A DNA stretch of 64,000 bases from LMUY01 sp965199095. Its GTDB lineage: Bacteria; Pseudomonadota; Alphaproteobacteria; Acetobacterales; Acetobacteraceae. The translations under genes and the position numbers were made by a program. The notes under the pieces are model-generated. The model worked only from the letters and a program-made list of their open reading frames with translations. It searched no databases and was not told the DNA's origin. Shown here piece by piece: positions 42,802 to 51,853 of the stretch (position 1 is the stretch's first letter; each line of letters opens with the position of its first letter). Location of the stretch: NCBI GenBank assembly GCA_965199095.1, contig CBDAQM010000006.1:806001-870000 (forward strand). The letters run 5' to 3'.

Positions 42802-43419
42802 TTATCGCCCGAGCCCGAGCGACCGCAAATACACCAGCAGCCCTGCCTCCAGCAGATCCTCCGCGGTCATCGGCAACGGCCGGCGTCCCGGTGATGGCGG
42901 GCCGGTGAACAGCGCCGCGATGCCGTGACACAGCGTCCAGACATGCAGCGCAACCATCAAGGCGGGCGGCCGGTCCCGTCCGGGGGCCGCGGCGCAGGCG
43001 GCCTCGGCCGCCGAGCGGATGACGCCGAAACAGGCATCGGCCGCACTCCGCACGCCCGGGTCCGGGTCACCCGGCGCCGCGTCGAACATGGCCGCATAGC
43101 CGGCGGGGTCATGCCGGGCGAACTGCAGATAGGCCCGGCTACAGCGCTCGATCGCGGCGGCAGGATCCGGCCGCCCCTCGTTCCAAGCGGCAAGCAGCTC
43201 GTCGCGTAACCGGTCAAACCCGCGTCGCGCCAGCTCCGCCACCAAGGCGCCGCGGTCCCGGAAATGCCGGTAGGGCGCAGCGGGGCTCACCCCGGCGGCA
43301 CGCGCCAATTCGGCGAAGGCGAACCCGGCCAGACCGCGCTCGGCGATCAGGCGCCGCGCCGCCTCGACCAGCGCCTCCCGCAAATTGCCATGGTGATAGC
43401 TGTCGCGACCAAAGCTCAT
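42802..43419 (-). CDS. TetR family transcriptional regulator
   Basis: A 205-aa regulator. The N-terminal helix-turn-helix is clear: YHHGNLREALVEAARRLIAE, then AFAELARAAGVSPAAPYRHF. The ligand domain contains ARHDPAGYAAMFD and HVWTLCHGIAALF, as in the TetR branch with a WHG-type C-terminal domain. Its target is not obvious. It lies between the DUF2852 and serS genes, all on the same strand. Confidence 0.9.
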   Translation of the reverse strand: MSFGRDSYHHGNLREALVEAARRLIAERGLAGFAFAELARAAGVSPAAPYRHFRDRGALVAELARRGFDRLRDELLAAWNEGRPDPAAAIERCSRAYLQFARHDPAGYAAMFDAAPGDPDPGVRSAADACFGVIRSAAEAACAAAPGRDRPPALMVALHVWTLCHGIAALFTGPPSPGRRPLPMTAEDLLEAGLLVYLRSLGLGR

Positions 43420-43608
43420 GTGAAAAGGGTTTACATCACCACGCCCGGCGCGGACAGCGCGACGGCGGGCAGAGGCTTCGGCCGGTTGACAGGGACACCA
43501 GGACGTAGCTGATCAGCATCAGGAGGAACCACGAGCCCAACTCGCCGAGGCCGACGAAGCGGGCGAGGAGCGGCCAATCCCTGGCGGCGCTGCGGGACCG
43601 CCGCGTGC

Positions 43609-44877
43609 TCAGGCGGCGATCCGATCGACCCCGGCCATGTACGGCCGCAGCACCTCCGGCACGGTGATCGAGCCGTCGGGCTGCTGGTAGGTCTCCATGA
43701 CCGCGATCAGCGCGCGGCCGACGGCGACGCCGGAGCCGTTCAGCGCGTGGACGAACTCCACCTTGCCCTCTGCCGGGCGATAGCGGCCGTTCATGCGCCG
43801 GGCCTGGAAGGCGCGGGTGTTGGAGCAGGAGCTGATCTCCCGCCACGCCCCCTGCCCCGGCAACCACACCTCCAGGTCGAAGGTCTTAGCGGCGCCGAAC
43901 CCCGTGTCCCCGGCGCACAGCAGCATGCGGCGATAGGCGAGGCCCAGCCGCTCCAGCACCGTCTCCGCGCAGCGAGTCATGCGTTCGTGCTCGGCGTCGC
44001 TGTCCTGCGGCCGGGTGATGGACACCAGCTCGACCTTGCGGAACTGGTGCTGCCGCAGCATCCCGCGCGTGTCCCGCCCGGCGGACCCGGCCTCGGACCG
44101 GAAGCAGTCGGTCAACGCGGTCATGCGCAGCGGCAGGCGCGCGTCTGGAACGATCTCGCCGGCCACCATGTTGGTCAGCGGCACCTCGGCGGTCGGGATC
44201 AGCCAGCGGCCGTCCGTGGTGCGGAACATGTCGTCCACGAATTTCGGCAATTGGTTGGAGCCATAGGCCGTGGCGTCATTCACCAGCAGCGGCACCGCGG
44301 TCTCCTCATAGCCATGCTCGGACACGTGCAGGTCGAGCATCCATTGGCCCAGCGCCCGCTCCAGCCGGGCCAGCTTGCCGCGGAGCACGGTGAAGCGGGA
44401 TCCGGCCAGCTTGGTCGCGGCGGCGAAGTCCATCAGCCCGAGCGCTTCGCCGAGGTCGAAATGCTGCCGCGCGTCGGGCAAACGGACGGGTTCCCCCACC
44501 TGCTTGAGCATGACATTGGCCGATTCGTCGTTGCCGTCCGGGACGTCGGGGTCGAGGATGTTGGGCAGGCCCGCCAACCGCGCGTCCAGCTCGGCGCCCA
44601 GCGCTGCCACGCGGGTTTCCAGCGACGCCATATCGTCCCGCAACGCCGCTGCCTCGGCCTCCAACCCGGCCGTGTCGGCGCCGCTGCGGCGGAGCTGCCC
44701 GATCTCCTTGGCGAGTGCGTTGCGGCGGGCCTGACGCTCGCCGAGTTCGGTTTGCGCAGCCCGGCGCTGCCCGTCCAGCGCCATGATCTCCGCCGCCGAG
44801 GGCGGGATTTGCCGACGCACAAGGGCACCGTCGAACGCCGCAGGATCGTCGCGGATCGCGCGTATGTCGTGCATCAT
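43609..44877 (-). CDS. serS: Seryl-tRNA synthetase
   Basis: A 422-aa class II synthetase. The N-terminal tRNA-binding coiled-coil arm spans about residues 30-105 (RRAAQTELGERQARRNALAK). Motif 2 is around CFRSEAGSAGRDTRGMLRQH and motif 3 near GSGVAVGRALIAVMETYQ. It starts MMHDIRAIRDD, and the second Met is equally possible. It belongs to the serS-tatC-tatB-scpB-scpA-nagZ block that is conserved in many alphaproteobacteria. Confidence 0.95.
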   Translation of the reverse strand: MMHDIRAIRDDPAAFDGALVRRQIPPSAAEIMALDGQRRAAQTELGERQARRNALAKEIGQLRRSGADTAGLEAEAAALRDDMASLETRVAALGAELDARLAGLPNILDPDVPDGNDESANVMLKQVGEPVRLPDARQHFDLGEALGLMDFAAATKLAGSRFTVLRGKLARLERALGQWMLDLHVSEHGYEETAVPLLVNDATAYGSNQLPKFVDDMFRTTDGRWLIPTAEVPLTNMVAGEIVPDARLPLRMTALTDCFRSEAGSAGRDTRGMLRQHQFRKVELVSITRPQDSDAEHERMTRCAETVLERLGLAYRRMLLCAGDTGFGAAKTFDLEVWLPGQGAWREISSCSNTRAFQARRMNGRYRPAEGKVEFVHALNGSGVAVGRALIAVMETYQQPDGSITVPEVLRPYMAGVDRIAA

Positions 44878-44940
44878 CCACCCACGTCAATCATCCGATG
44901 CGCGTGTGAACCGCGGCATGGCCGGGGTCAAGCCGGACGG

Positions 44941-45723
44941 CTAGACCTCGACCGGCTTCGACTCCACCAGCGCTGCGGCATAGATCGATATCTCGTAGAG
45001 CGCGATCAACGGCAAAGCGAGCCCGCATTGGGTGATGATGTCCGGCGGCGTCAGCACCGCGGCCACCACGAACATGCCGACATAGGCATAGCGCCGCATC
45101 TTCTTCAGCGACTTCGACGAGACGATCCCGACCTTGGCCAGCAATGTCAGAAGAACAGGAAGCTGGAATGCGATGCCGAACGCGAAGATCAGCTTCATCA
45201 CCAGGTCCAGGTACTCGCTGACCTTGGCCTGCAACTCGATCGGCAAGCCGCCGGCCCCGGTGGGTGTCTCGAACGACAGGAAAAAGCGCCACGCCACGGG
45301 AAAGATGAAGTAATAGGCCAAGGCCGCGCCCAAGAGGAACAGTATCGGCGATGCGATCAGGAACGGCAGGAACGCCCGCTTCTCGCTGCGGTAAAGCCCG
45401 GGCGCCACGAACAGGTAGATCTGCGAGGCGATGACGGGAAAGGACAGGAACGCGCCGCCGAAGAATGCGACCCTGATATAGGTGAAGAACGCCTCGTACA
45501 GCGCGGTGTAGATCAGCCGCCGGTCCGTTCCAGTACGGCTTTGCAGGATATTCGCCAGCGGCTGCGCCAGGAACGAGTAGATCTGCGTCGAGAAATGATA
45601 GCAGATGAAGAAGCAGATGACGAACGCGGCGCCCGACCACATCAGCCGCCGCCGTAATTCCACCAGATGCGCGAGCAAGGGCATCGGCGTGTCGTTGATG
45701 GGATCTTCAATCTGGTCGGCCAC
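44941..45723 (-). CDS. tatC: Sec-independent protein translocase TatC
   Basis: A 260-aa inner-membrane protein with six predicted membrane segments. Family marks are MPLLAHLVELRRRLMWS at the N-terminus (the signal-peptide receptor site) and the loops YTALYEAFFTYIRVAFFGG and FAFGIAFQLPVLL. It recognises twin-arginine signals, several of which occur in this window (7796, 40413, 51258). It starts 24 bases after tatB. Confidence 0.95.
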   Translation of the reverse strand: MADQIEDPINDTPMPLLAHLVELRRRLMWSGAAFVICFFICYHFSTQIYSFLAQPLANILQSRTGTDRRLIYTALYEAFFTYIRVAFFGGAFLSFPVIASQIYLFVAPGLYRSEKRAFLPFLIASPILFLLGAALAYYFIFPVAWRFFLSFETPTGAGGLPIELQAKVSEYLDLVMKLIFAFGIAFQLPVLLTLLAKVGIVSSKSLKKMRRYAYVGMFVVAAVLTPPDIITQCGLALPLIALYEISIYAAALVESKPVEV

Positions 45724-45747
45724 GGGGACTTGTCCTGGTTTGCCGGA

Positions 45748-46260
45748 TCAGACGCCGGGTGAAGGCGGCGCGGCCATCGGGTTCCGGGCCATTTCGGGAG
45801 GGATGAAGGCCGGAGCGGACGGTGCGGAAGCCGGCACAGACGCCGCTTCCGGCGGAACGAACGCCGGCGCACTTGCAGCCTCGCCCGTTGCCGCCATCGC
45901 GATCCCGGGCGGCTGGATGCTATGTTCGGGCAATGCTGAGACGGGTGTCGTCACGACGGGCGGCGGCTGGCGCATCGGGTCCTGGAACGCCTTGCGGATC
46001 GAGCCGTCAGTGTCCACGGCCCTGGCGATGGTGTCGCGGATGTTCAACCGGCGGATGTCGCGGAACTGGTCGCGTACTTCCCCCAGATCGGCCTCCCGCA
46101 CCATTTCATCCACATGGGTCTGGAACTCCGCCGCCATGCGCCGGGCTTTCTTGATCACGCCCGTGATGGCCTTGACGGCGATTGGCAGATCTTTCGGCCC
46201 GATCAGGACCAAGGCCACCCCGCCGATCAGGGCGATTTCGGACCAGGCAAAATCAAACAT
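45748..46260 (-). CDS. tatB: Sec-independent protein translocase TatB
   Basis: A 170-aa single-span protein: MFDFAWSEIALIGGVALVLI forms the membrane helix, then PKDLPIAVKAITGVIKKARR is the amphipathic helix, followed by a charged region and a long alanine/proline-rich tail. The glutamate in SEIALI and the GP after the helix are typical. A separate tatA is not found between it and scpB, where it often sits. Confidence 0.9.
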   Translation of the reverse strand: MFDFAWSEIALIGGVALVLIGPKDLPIAVKAITGVIKKARRMAAEFQTHVDEMVREADLGEVRDQFRDIRRLNIRDTIARAVDTDGSIRKAFQDPMRQPPPVVTTPVSALPEHSIQPPGIAMAATGEAASAPAFVPPEAASVPASAPSAPAFIPPEMARNPMAAPPSPGV

Positions 46261-46292
46261 AGCAACCGCACCTCTTTCCGGGCTCTAGCACG

Positions 46293-46874
46293 TCATACTT
46301 GGGGTGGGAAATCCGCCGCGTCGGGCTCCGCCGCCTGCTCCAGCGGGACTGGCACCACCGGCGGCGGCTCCACCAGCAGGTCTTCGCGCCGCGGCAGGTC
46401 GCGCAGGTCGCGCAGGGCGAATTGCGCCAGGAAGCCGGGCGTCGTGCCCCACAAGGTCGGCCGACCCGGCACCTCGCGCCGTCCTCCCGCCGCAATCAAC
46501 CCGGCCTCCAGCAGCGCGTCCATCGTCTGCTGCGACAGGCTGGTGCCGCGCATCTCCTCGATCTCCGGCCGCGTGACCGGCTGGTGGTAGGCGATGATCG
46601 CCAGCGTCTCCATTGCGGCCCGTGGCAGGCGGCGCGGCTGCGCCACCACCCGGCGCAGCACCGGCGCCAAATCCGCCGCGGTGCGGAACTGCCAGCCGCC
46701 CGCGACCTCCACCAGGGTCACGCCGCGACCGGCACACTGGTCCCGCAACGTGGCCAGGACGGCCGCCGCGTCCGCGTCCGCGGGAAGAAGCTGCTGCAGC
46801 GCCCGCGCCGGAACCGGGTCCGCACTGGCGAACACCAGGGCCTCGGCCAGGCGGAGCTGGTCATCATCCACCAT
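46293..46874 (-). CDS. scpB: SMC-Scp complex subunit ScpB
   Basis: A 193-aa winged-helix protein that dimerises and joins ScpA and SMC to form the chromosome-condensing complex. It contains LRLAEALVFASADPVPARAL, then LPRAAMETLAIIAYHQPVTR and VPGRPTLWGTTPGFLAQF, the standard ScpB blocks. It starts at MVDDDQ, overlapping the 3' end of scpA by 11 bases. The C-terminal tail is proline-rich. Confidence 0.94.
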   Translation of the reverse strand: MVDDDQLRLAEALVFASADPVPARALQQLLPADADAAAVLATLRDQCAGRGVTLVEVAGGWQFRTAADLAPVLRRVVAQPRRLPRAAMETLAIIAYHQPVTRPEIEEMRGTSLSQQTMDALLEAGLIAAGGRREVPGRPTLWGTTPGFLAQFALRDLRDLPRREDLLVEPPPVVPVPLEQAAEPDAADFPPQV

Positions 46875-47622
46875 CGGTCGCCCCCGCAAACAGGATCGGC
46901 CCGAACGCCTGGTCCTGCCGTATCCGCGCGCGTCCATCCCGCGCCAGCTCCAGCCCCGCCAGCAAGGTCGAAGCCGTGGCGGCGCGGCGGGCGAGCGGAT
47001 CCAGCGAACGCTCCGGCAGGAAGCGCTCCAGCACCGTCCAGTCCGGCACGTGCCCCAACATGGCGCCCAGCCGCCCCAGCGCATCCTGCACGCTCCACAG
47101 CGGAGTGCCGGCCGGGCGATACAGCCGACGCCCGCCGCCGCGGCGCATGGCCGACAGATAGGCGCGCAGCAGCCCGGCTGTGTCGGCCGCCAGCCCGGAG
47201 CGGTCGAATTCGGTCAGGTTCTCCGAGTCGGGCCGTGCCCACACATCGCGTCCCAGCAGCGGCCGGTCACCCAGCCATGCCGCCGCGGCCCGGACGTGCT
47301 GCAAGGCCAGCAGACGTGCGGCCAAGACTTCGGCAGCCTCCAGCCCCTCCTCCGCCTCCGGCACGTCGTCCGGCAGCAGCAGGCGGGATTTCAGCCAGGT
47401 GAGCCAGGCCGCCATCACCAGCCAGTCCGCCGCCAGTTCCAGGCGGACACGCCGGGCGCCCTCCACGGCGGCAAGGAATTGTTCCACCAGGCGGAGGATC
47501 GAAATCCGCGCCAAATCGACCTTCTGCGCCCGGGCAAGGTCCAGCAGGAGGTCCAACGGCCCCTCGAACCCGTCGAGCTGCACGTCCAGCCGCTGCGGGT
47601 CGGGCGCCGACTCAGCCGGCAT
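46864..47622 (-). CDS. scpA: SMC-Scp complex subunit ScpA (kleisin)
   Basis: A 252-aa kleisin that bridges the SMC heads. The N-terminal SMC-binding part has LDGFEGPLDLLLDLARAQKV and LVMAAWLTWLKSRLLLP; the C-terminal winged helix binds SMC again. It overlaps both neighbours (11 bases with the M50 protease gene and 11 bases with scpB), so the three are translationally linked. Confidence 0.94.
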   Translation of the reverse strand: MPAESAPDPQRLDVQLDGFEGPLDLLLDLARAQKVDLARISILRLVEQFLAAVEGARRVRLELAADWLVMAAWLTWLKSRLLLPDDVPEAEEGLEAAEVLAARLLALQHVRAAAAWLGDRPLLGRDVWARPDSENLTEFDRSGLAADTAGLLRAYLSAMRRGGGRRLYRPAGTPLWSVQDALGRLGAMLGHVPDWTVLERFLPERSLDPLARRAATASTLLAGLELARDGRARIRQDQAFGPILFAGATDGG

Positions 47623-48313
47623 TGCCAGCCAAGCGCATGACGAGGTCCATCGCGCGCGGAATGACCGTGGTCAGGGCCGACCCGACCGGGTCGAATTCGA
47701 TCCCGAATGCATGGAGTAGTTGCGGCAGCAGGAACACCCCCAGCAGGACCAGGACGATACCGGCCCGTTCGATCGACGCCCAGCGGATCGCCCAGCGGAG
47801 CGGCAGCACGCCCACCACGATACGGCCGCCATCCATCGGCGGGATCGGCAGCAGGTTGAACAGCCCCAGCGCCAGGTTGGTGAGCATGAACATGTAGAGG
47901 AAGCTGACCGCGACGTCGCCCGTCGGACCGGGCCAGACATCGGTGACGTGCAGCGCCAGCGCCGCCAACCAGGCCAGCAGGAAGTTCATCAGCGGACCGG
48001 CCGCGGCGACCAGCGCCATCTCCTGCCGCGGGTGACGGAACCGCGACGCATTCACCGGCACCGGCTTGGCCCAGCCGAACATGAACGCCACGTGCCGGAT
48101 GGTGAGGAGTTGCACGATCAGCAACAGGCCGGGCAGCAGGATCGTGCCCACCCGGTCCACGTGGCGCAACGGATTGAGCGACAGCCGCCCGGCAAGCCTG
48201 GCCGTGTCGTCGCCCAGCGCCCAGGCGGCGATGCCGTGCGCCGCCTCGTGCAAGGTGATGGCGCCGATTGCGGCGATCACCGTCACGACGAGGTCGGGCC
48301 AGTTGATGGTCAT
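47612..48313 (-). CDS. Site-2 protease family (M50) membrane metalloprotease
   Basis: A 233-aa intramembrane zinc protease. The HExxH motif is in AITLHEAAHGIAAWALGD and the third ligand, NPxxDG-like, in NLLPIPPMDGGRIVVG. Four to five membrane segments are visible and there is no PDZ domain, so it is the short M50 type rather than RseP. It starts 4 bases inside the end of nagZ (ATGA-type overlap) and lies between nagZ and scpA. Its substrate is unknown. Confidence 0.9.
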   Translation of the reverse strand: MTINWPDLVVTVIAAIGAITLHEAAHGIAAWALGDDTARLAGRLSLNPLRHVDRVGTILLPGLLLIVQLLTIRHVAFMFGWAKPVPVNASRFRHPRQEMALVAAAGPLMNFLLAWLAALALHVTDVWPGPTGDVAVSFLYMFMLTNLALGLFNLLPIPPMDGGRIVVGVLPLRWAIRWASIERAGIVLVLLGVFLLPQLLHAFGIEFDPVGSALTTVIPRAMDLVMRLAGNAG

Positions 48314-49299
48314 GCCAGCAGCGCGTCCCGCTCCGCCAGCAGGGCCGACGGGTCGAGCCGCTGCCGCGACCGGTCTGCCAGGAACAGGGCGGCACGCAGG
48401 CGGCCCAACGTCGCCTCCGAGGCGTCCGGGCAGGCGGCGAGCACGGACGCCGTGTCCTCCAGCACGCCGGAGCAATGCAGGGCCAGGTCGCATCCGGCCG
48501 CGAGCGAGGCGACCGCGCGCTCGGCCGGCGAACCCGCCAGCGCACCCATCGTCACGTCGTCGCTGACCAGCACGCCATCGAAGCCGAGGCGGCCGCGAAT
48601 GATGTCGGCGATGATCGCGGGGGATTGGGTGGCGGGATGCGCCGGGTCCGCTGAGTCGTAGACGATGTGGGCGGTCATCATCCAAGGCAGATGGGAACAG
48701 CGGGCGAACGGCGCTAGGTCAGCGTTGTCGATGCCGGGCAGATGCGGCAGGCTGGCGTGGCTGTCCACCGTGGCGCGGCCATGGCCGGGACAATGTTTGC
48801 CGACCGGCTGCACGCCAGCGGCCAGCAGGCCGGCCGCCACGCTGGCCGCCATCTCCCCCACCACCGCCGGGTCGGCGGCGTAGGCGCGGTTGCCGATCAC
48901 GTCGCTGGCGCCGGCCACCGCCAGGTCCAGCACCGGTGCGCAGACCACGTCGAGGCCGGCGGCCGCTGCCTCCAACCCGATCAACACGCCGGTGAGCCAG
49001 GCGGCGCGCAGCCCGGCCGGCCGGTTCGTCGCCTCCAGCGCGCCCAACTGCCCGGCGGACGGATGCGCCAGCCAATGCGGTGGCCGCAACCGCGCCACCC
49101 GCCCGCCCTCCTGGTCCACCATGGTGACGGCGAGCGGCGGGAGAACGCGGGCGATATGGGCCGTCAGGGCCGCGAGTTGCCCGGGATCCACCACGTTGCG
49201 CGCGAAGAGGATGATGCCCGCCGGGCGATGCTCCCGGAACAGGGCGATTTCGGCCGCGCTCAGCGCCGTCCCCGCGATACCGACGATGGCCGCTTTCAT
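48310..49299 (-). CDS. nagZ: Beta-N-acetylhexosaminidase (NagZ)
   Basis: A 329-aa family 3 glycoside hydrolase that removes N-acetylglucosamine from muropeptides during cell-wall recycling in the cytoplasm. Key blocks: KHCPGHGRATVDSHASLPHL (the flexible loop with catalytic His and Asp), VLVSDDVTMGAL (nucleophile Asp) and DQEGGRVARLRPPHW. The amidase and SPOR genes often found beside it are not seen in the window. Confidence 0.93.
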   Translation of the reverse strand: MKAAIVGIAGTALSAAEIALFREHRPAGIILFARNVVDPGQLAALTAHIARVLPPLAVTMVDQEGGRVARLRPPHWLAHPSAGQLGALEATNRPAGLRAAWLTGVLIGLEAAAAGLDVVCAPVLDLAVAGASDVIGNRAYAADPAVVGEMAASVAAGLLAAGVQPVGKHCPGHGRATVDSHASLPHLPGIDNADLAPFARCSHLPWMMTAHIVYDSADPAHPATQSPAIIADIIRGRLGFDGVLVSDDVTMGALAGSPAERAVASLAAGCDLALHCSGVLEDTASVLAACPDASEATLGRLRAALFLADRSRQRLDPSALLAERDALLA

Positions 49300-49474
49300 G
49301 CTGGGCGTATAGGCGGGCGCGGACGGCGCGCCAAGCGATGACGCGCATCAGGGAGACGACGTTGGCTGCCTACGCCCTACCTTCTGCTGCCTTCTCGTAA
49401 CGTGCAGCGCGTGGAAACAGAAGCTAGCCCGGCGAGCAACGCGGCATGAGCCGGAACGCCTCCTAGAAGATAGC

Positions 49475-49843
49475 TCAAGCCTCGGGCTGGGCCGTCCTGG
49501 CCGCCTTCATCTCAACCAAAGCCTGCGTCATGGCTCGGGACGCCATCTCGAAATCGCCTCCCAGGATCGAGTTTTCGGCTTCAATGGTGCGGCCATCCTC
49601 GACCGCTAGCGCTGCTTGGTAAGCCGCTTCGTGGAACTGAGCGTGTAGCTCTTTCAAGGCTTTGAACTGCGGCAATCCGGCCTGTCGAATGCTGTCTGGT
49701 CCATAGATCCACAGCCCGAAAGCACAAATCCGGTCGGATTGAATTTTTTCTGGCGCAATCAAGCCCGGAGTTCGGATCGCCTCGCACAGCCGCTTCTTTA
49801 TATTAGCGTGCGTCATCAGCGCTTTATCAATGATATCAGCCAT
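49475..49843 (-). CDS. Stand-alone CZB (chemoreceptor zinc-binding) domain protein
   Basis: A 122-aa four-helix protein. It shows the CZB pattern: His in ALMTHANIKKRL, Cys in DRICAFGLWIYG and His in KELHAQFHEAAYQAAL, which together would bind zinc. There is no methyl-accepting or output domain. Such single-domain proteins may sense zinc or hypochlorous acid and act on a partner in trans. The gene is isolated; 49300-49474 shows nothing. Confidence 0.78.
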   Translation of the reverse strand: MADIIDKALMTHANIKKRLCEAIRTPGLIAPEKIQSDRICAFGLWIYGPDSIRQAGLPQFKALKELHAQFHEAAYQAALAVEDGRTIEAENSILGGDFEMASRAMTQALVEMKAARTAQPEA

Positions 49844-50074
49844 CGAACGCTACTTCGGTCATCCTTAAGAATGGCACGTCAACGATAAGGGAAGATTAAC
49901 GCTCCCGCTCCCCCCGCACGCGGGGTAACCCAGGCTACAAGTCGCTGGCTCGTTCAGAGTCACGGTAGCCACGGCCAAAGTAGCCGTAGAGTCAAGAAAG
50001 AGGGGAGTCTTGAGGCCTAGCTCCCGAGACCCGCCCTCCAGGCGCGTCCCAAAAAGATCAGGTCCTGGAACGAT

Positions 50075-50299
50075 TTACCGCCTGGGAATTGCACGTCCAA
50101 TGATTGCGCCGATAAGAAGCGGTAGGACACGACCAGCAATAGAATTGATGTCATCCAAGAAACTTGGCTCTTGAAGGTAGTGACTTATGATTGCCGCTAA
50201 AATCCAGAAGATTAAAAGTAGAATTGTCATGAAAACTACAGCGGCTTGGAACGGATCATCTACCCCGTAGTTTAGGAAGAAGAGGTTGATTTTTAGCCG
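50075..50299 (-). CDS. Small membrane protein downstream of the Panacea gene (start unclear, possible frameshift)
   Basis: The reverse strand stays open for 74 codons with a convincing membrane protein: FQAAVVFMTILLLIFWILAA is a hydrophobic helix and RVLPLLIGAIIGRAIPRR a second one with a basic end. The first ATG in frame (50230) would start inside helix 1 and give 51 residues. In another frame, a 38-codon ORF starting MSEGGGDDRRLRRPQRP overlaps the Panacea stop, has a good start position and ends just where this frame opens. A single base shift near 50295 would fuse the two. It may be a broken gene, a frameshifted product or a sequence error. Possible toxin partner; not recognised as a family. 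Confidence 0.5.
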   Translation of the reverse strand, partial: RLKINLFFLNYGVDDPFQAAVVFMTILLLIFWILAAIISHYLQEPSFLDDINSIAGRVLPLLIGAIIGRAIPRR

Positions 50300-50401
50300 C
50301 TACCTGGCGCATCGTCTGAGGTGTAATCGCTCGGTATATCCGTTGGTATAGAAGGTGGCCGCTGCGGCCTTCTAAGCCTTCGATCATCACCGCCGCCTCC
50401 T

Positions 50402-50896
50402 TCACTCATAGAGGTTCGCGCGGAAATACCTCTTGATCGCATCATTCGAGATAGTCTGGTTGCGATAGACCACTGTCTGGTCCACGGGGTGACGCGCCGA
50501 ATCCCAAGGGCCGCCTTGCTCGTGAGTCCACGCTGATAAATCCACCGCTCGCTCTGACTTGTAATTCTCCCACGTGAAGTCAATCTGGGGCGCGACGAAC
50601 GCTGTAGACGGAACTACAGGCTTGAAGAAGGTTCGAGAACTACCATCATATTCGCTGACACGTTCTGTTATTGCGCCCGCCCTGTACTCTTTGCATTTGT
50701 GATACAAAAAGGGAAGCACTGGGCCAAACGTCCAGGCTTCGAAAAGCTCGTCTACCAAAGGCGCGTCATGGTCAACAAGGACATATCCATGAGCGATGTA
50801 AACCAGCTTCTGCATCTTCATTGGGTCAATTGGAATATCTTCTTTGAACGACCTTGTGAGAAAAGCATTGGCCACGGCAGCACTCGAGAAAGGCAT
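50402..50896 (-). CDS. Panacea-domain (DUF4065) protein, probable antitoxin of a PanAT pair
   Basis: A 164-aa protein with the Panacea/SocA-like core: AVANAFLTRSFKEDIPIDPM, then MQKLVYIAHGYVLVDHDAPL and FEAWTFGPVLPFLYHKCKEY. The family contains promiscuous antitoxins (PanA) encoded next to varied small toxins, including membrane toxins, and phage or plasmid proteins. The start MPFSSAA (50896) was chosen for its AAGGTGGG ribosome site; an ATG at 50926 is possible. A small membrane ORF follows directly. Base composition is less GC-rich than in the neighbours, which suggests acquisition. Confidence 0.85.
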   Translation of the reverse strand: MPFSSAAVANAFLTRSFKEDIPIDPMKMQKLVYIAHGYVLVDHDAPLVDELFEAWTFGPVLPFLYHKCKEYRAGAITERVSEYDGSSRTFFKPVVPSTAFVAPQIDFTWENYKSERAVDLSAWTHEQGGPWDSARHPVDQTVVYRNQTISNDAIKRYFRANLYE

Positions 50897-51136
50897 CTGC
50901 CCACCTTTTGTTCTCATCGACGGCATGGCGTTGTGGTACGTGTATTACAACCCAGAAACGCTAGACAGCGGGCGGATCGGCGGAGGTGTGGTTCGGCTGC
51001 ACTCGTAACGACAAGGTGGGAGGACACTCATCGGCATTTACAAGATCAACCAACAGGCGTCCACGTTACCCGGGAGTTCTTTTCGCTCACCCCGAAGGGC
51101 TTAGTCTAATCTAGATTGGTGTCTCTTGGGGATCTT

Positions 51137-51212
<76 letters not shown>

Positions 51213-51257
51213 CGCCACGGCACCGCCTAGCTGGCAGTGCCGTCATCGTCAATTACG

Positions 51258-51839
51258 TCAGCTATTCTCTTCCGCCGCCAGACGCATCTTGATGATCTTG
51301 TCCGGATTGCTGACGGCACCGCTGCTGCCAGCGCCCTTCTTGATCGCGTCCACATACTCCATGCCGGAGACGACCTGGCCCCAGATCGTGTACTGGCCAT
51401 CCAGGAACGGCGCCGGCGCGAAGCAGATGAAAAACTGGCTGTTCGCGGTGTTCGGGTCCTGCGTCCGCGCTGCCCCGACGGTGCCGCGCAGGAAATGCGC
51501 CTTCTCGGTGAATTCGGCCTTCAGGTTGGGGTATTTGCTGCCCCCGCCGCCCGTCCCGGTCGGGTCGCCGCCCTGCGCCATGAAACCGTCGATCACCCGG
51601 TGGAACGGCGTGCCGTCGTAGAAATGCTCGTGGCACAGCAGCTTCACCCGCTCGACATGCAGCGGCGCCAGGTCCGGGCGCAGGCGGATCACCACCCGGC
51701 CCGCCTTGATATCCATGTACACGGTGTTCTGCGGGTCCAGCGCCGGCTGGGCATCGGCAGCGGAGGAAACGGCGTCGCTCATCAAGGTTCCGATCGCAAT
51801 CGTGGTGAGGAAGGCACGGCGGTTGACACGGCTATCCAT
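51258..51839 (-). CDS. Cyclophilin-type peptidyl-prolyl isomerase, exported
   Basis: A 193-aa isomerase. The N-terminus MDSRVNRRAFLTTIAIGTLM is a twin-arginine-like signal, so it probably acts in the periplasm. The cyclophilin core includes FHRVIDGFMAQGGDPTGTGG (catalytic Arg and Phe), ANSQFFICFA and FLDGQYTIWGQVVSGM. It catalyses cis-trans turns at proline during folding. It lies between tRNA-Lys and coaD. Confidence 0.93.
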   Translation of the reverse strand: MDSRVNRRAFLTTIAIGTLMSDAVSSAADAQPALDPQNTVYMDIKAGRVVIRLRPDLAPLHVERVKLLCHEHFYDGTPFHRVIDGFMAQGGDPTGTGGGGSKYPNLKAEFTEKAHFLRGTVGAARTQDPNTANSQFFICFAPAPFLDGQYTIWGQVVSGMEYVDAIKKGAGSSGAVSNPDKIIKMRLAAEENS

Positions 51840-51853
51840 AGGAAAACTCCCGA

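Noticed and set aside
43436..43605. Small membrane-like frame after serS (LGSWFLLMLISYVLVSLS)
   Set aside because: It has no start codon of its own after the serS stop and no ribosome site; only a short hydrophobic run supports it.
43747..45657. 636-codon plus-strand frame opposite serS and tatC
   Set aside because: A high-GC shadow: both serS and tatC are unmistakable on the other strand.
50699..51109. Plus-strand frame opposite the Panacea gene
   Set aside because: Antisense of a recognisable gene, with no ribosome site or family features.
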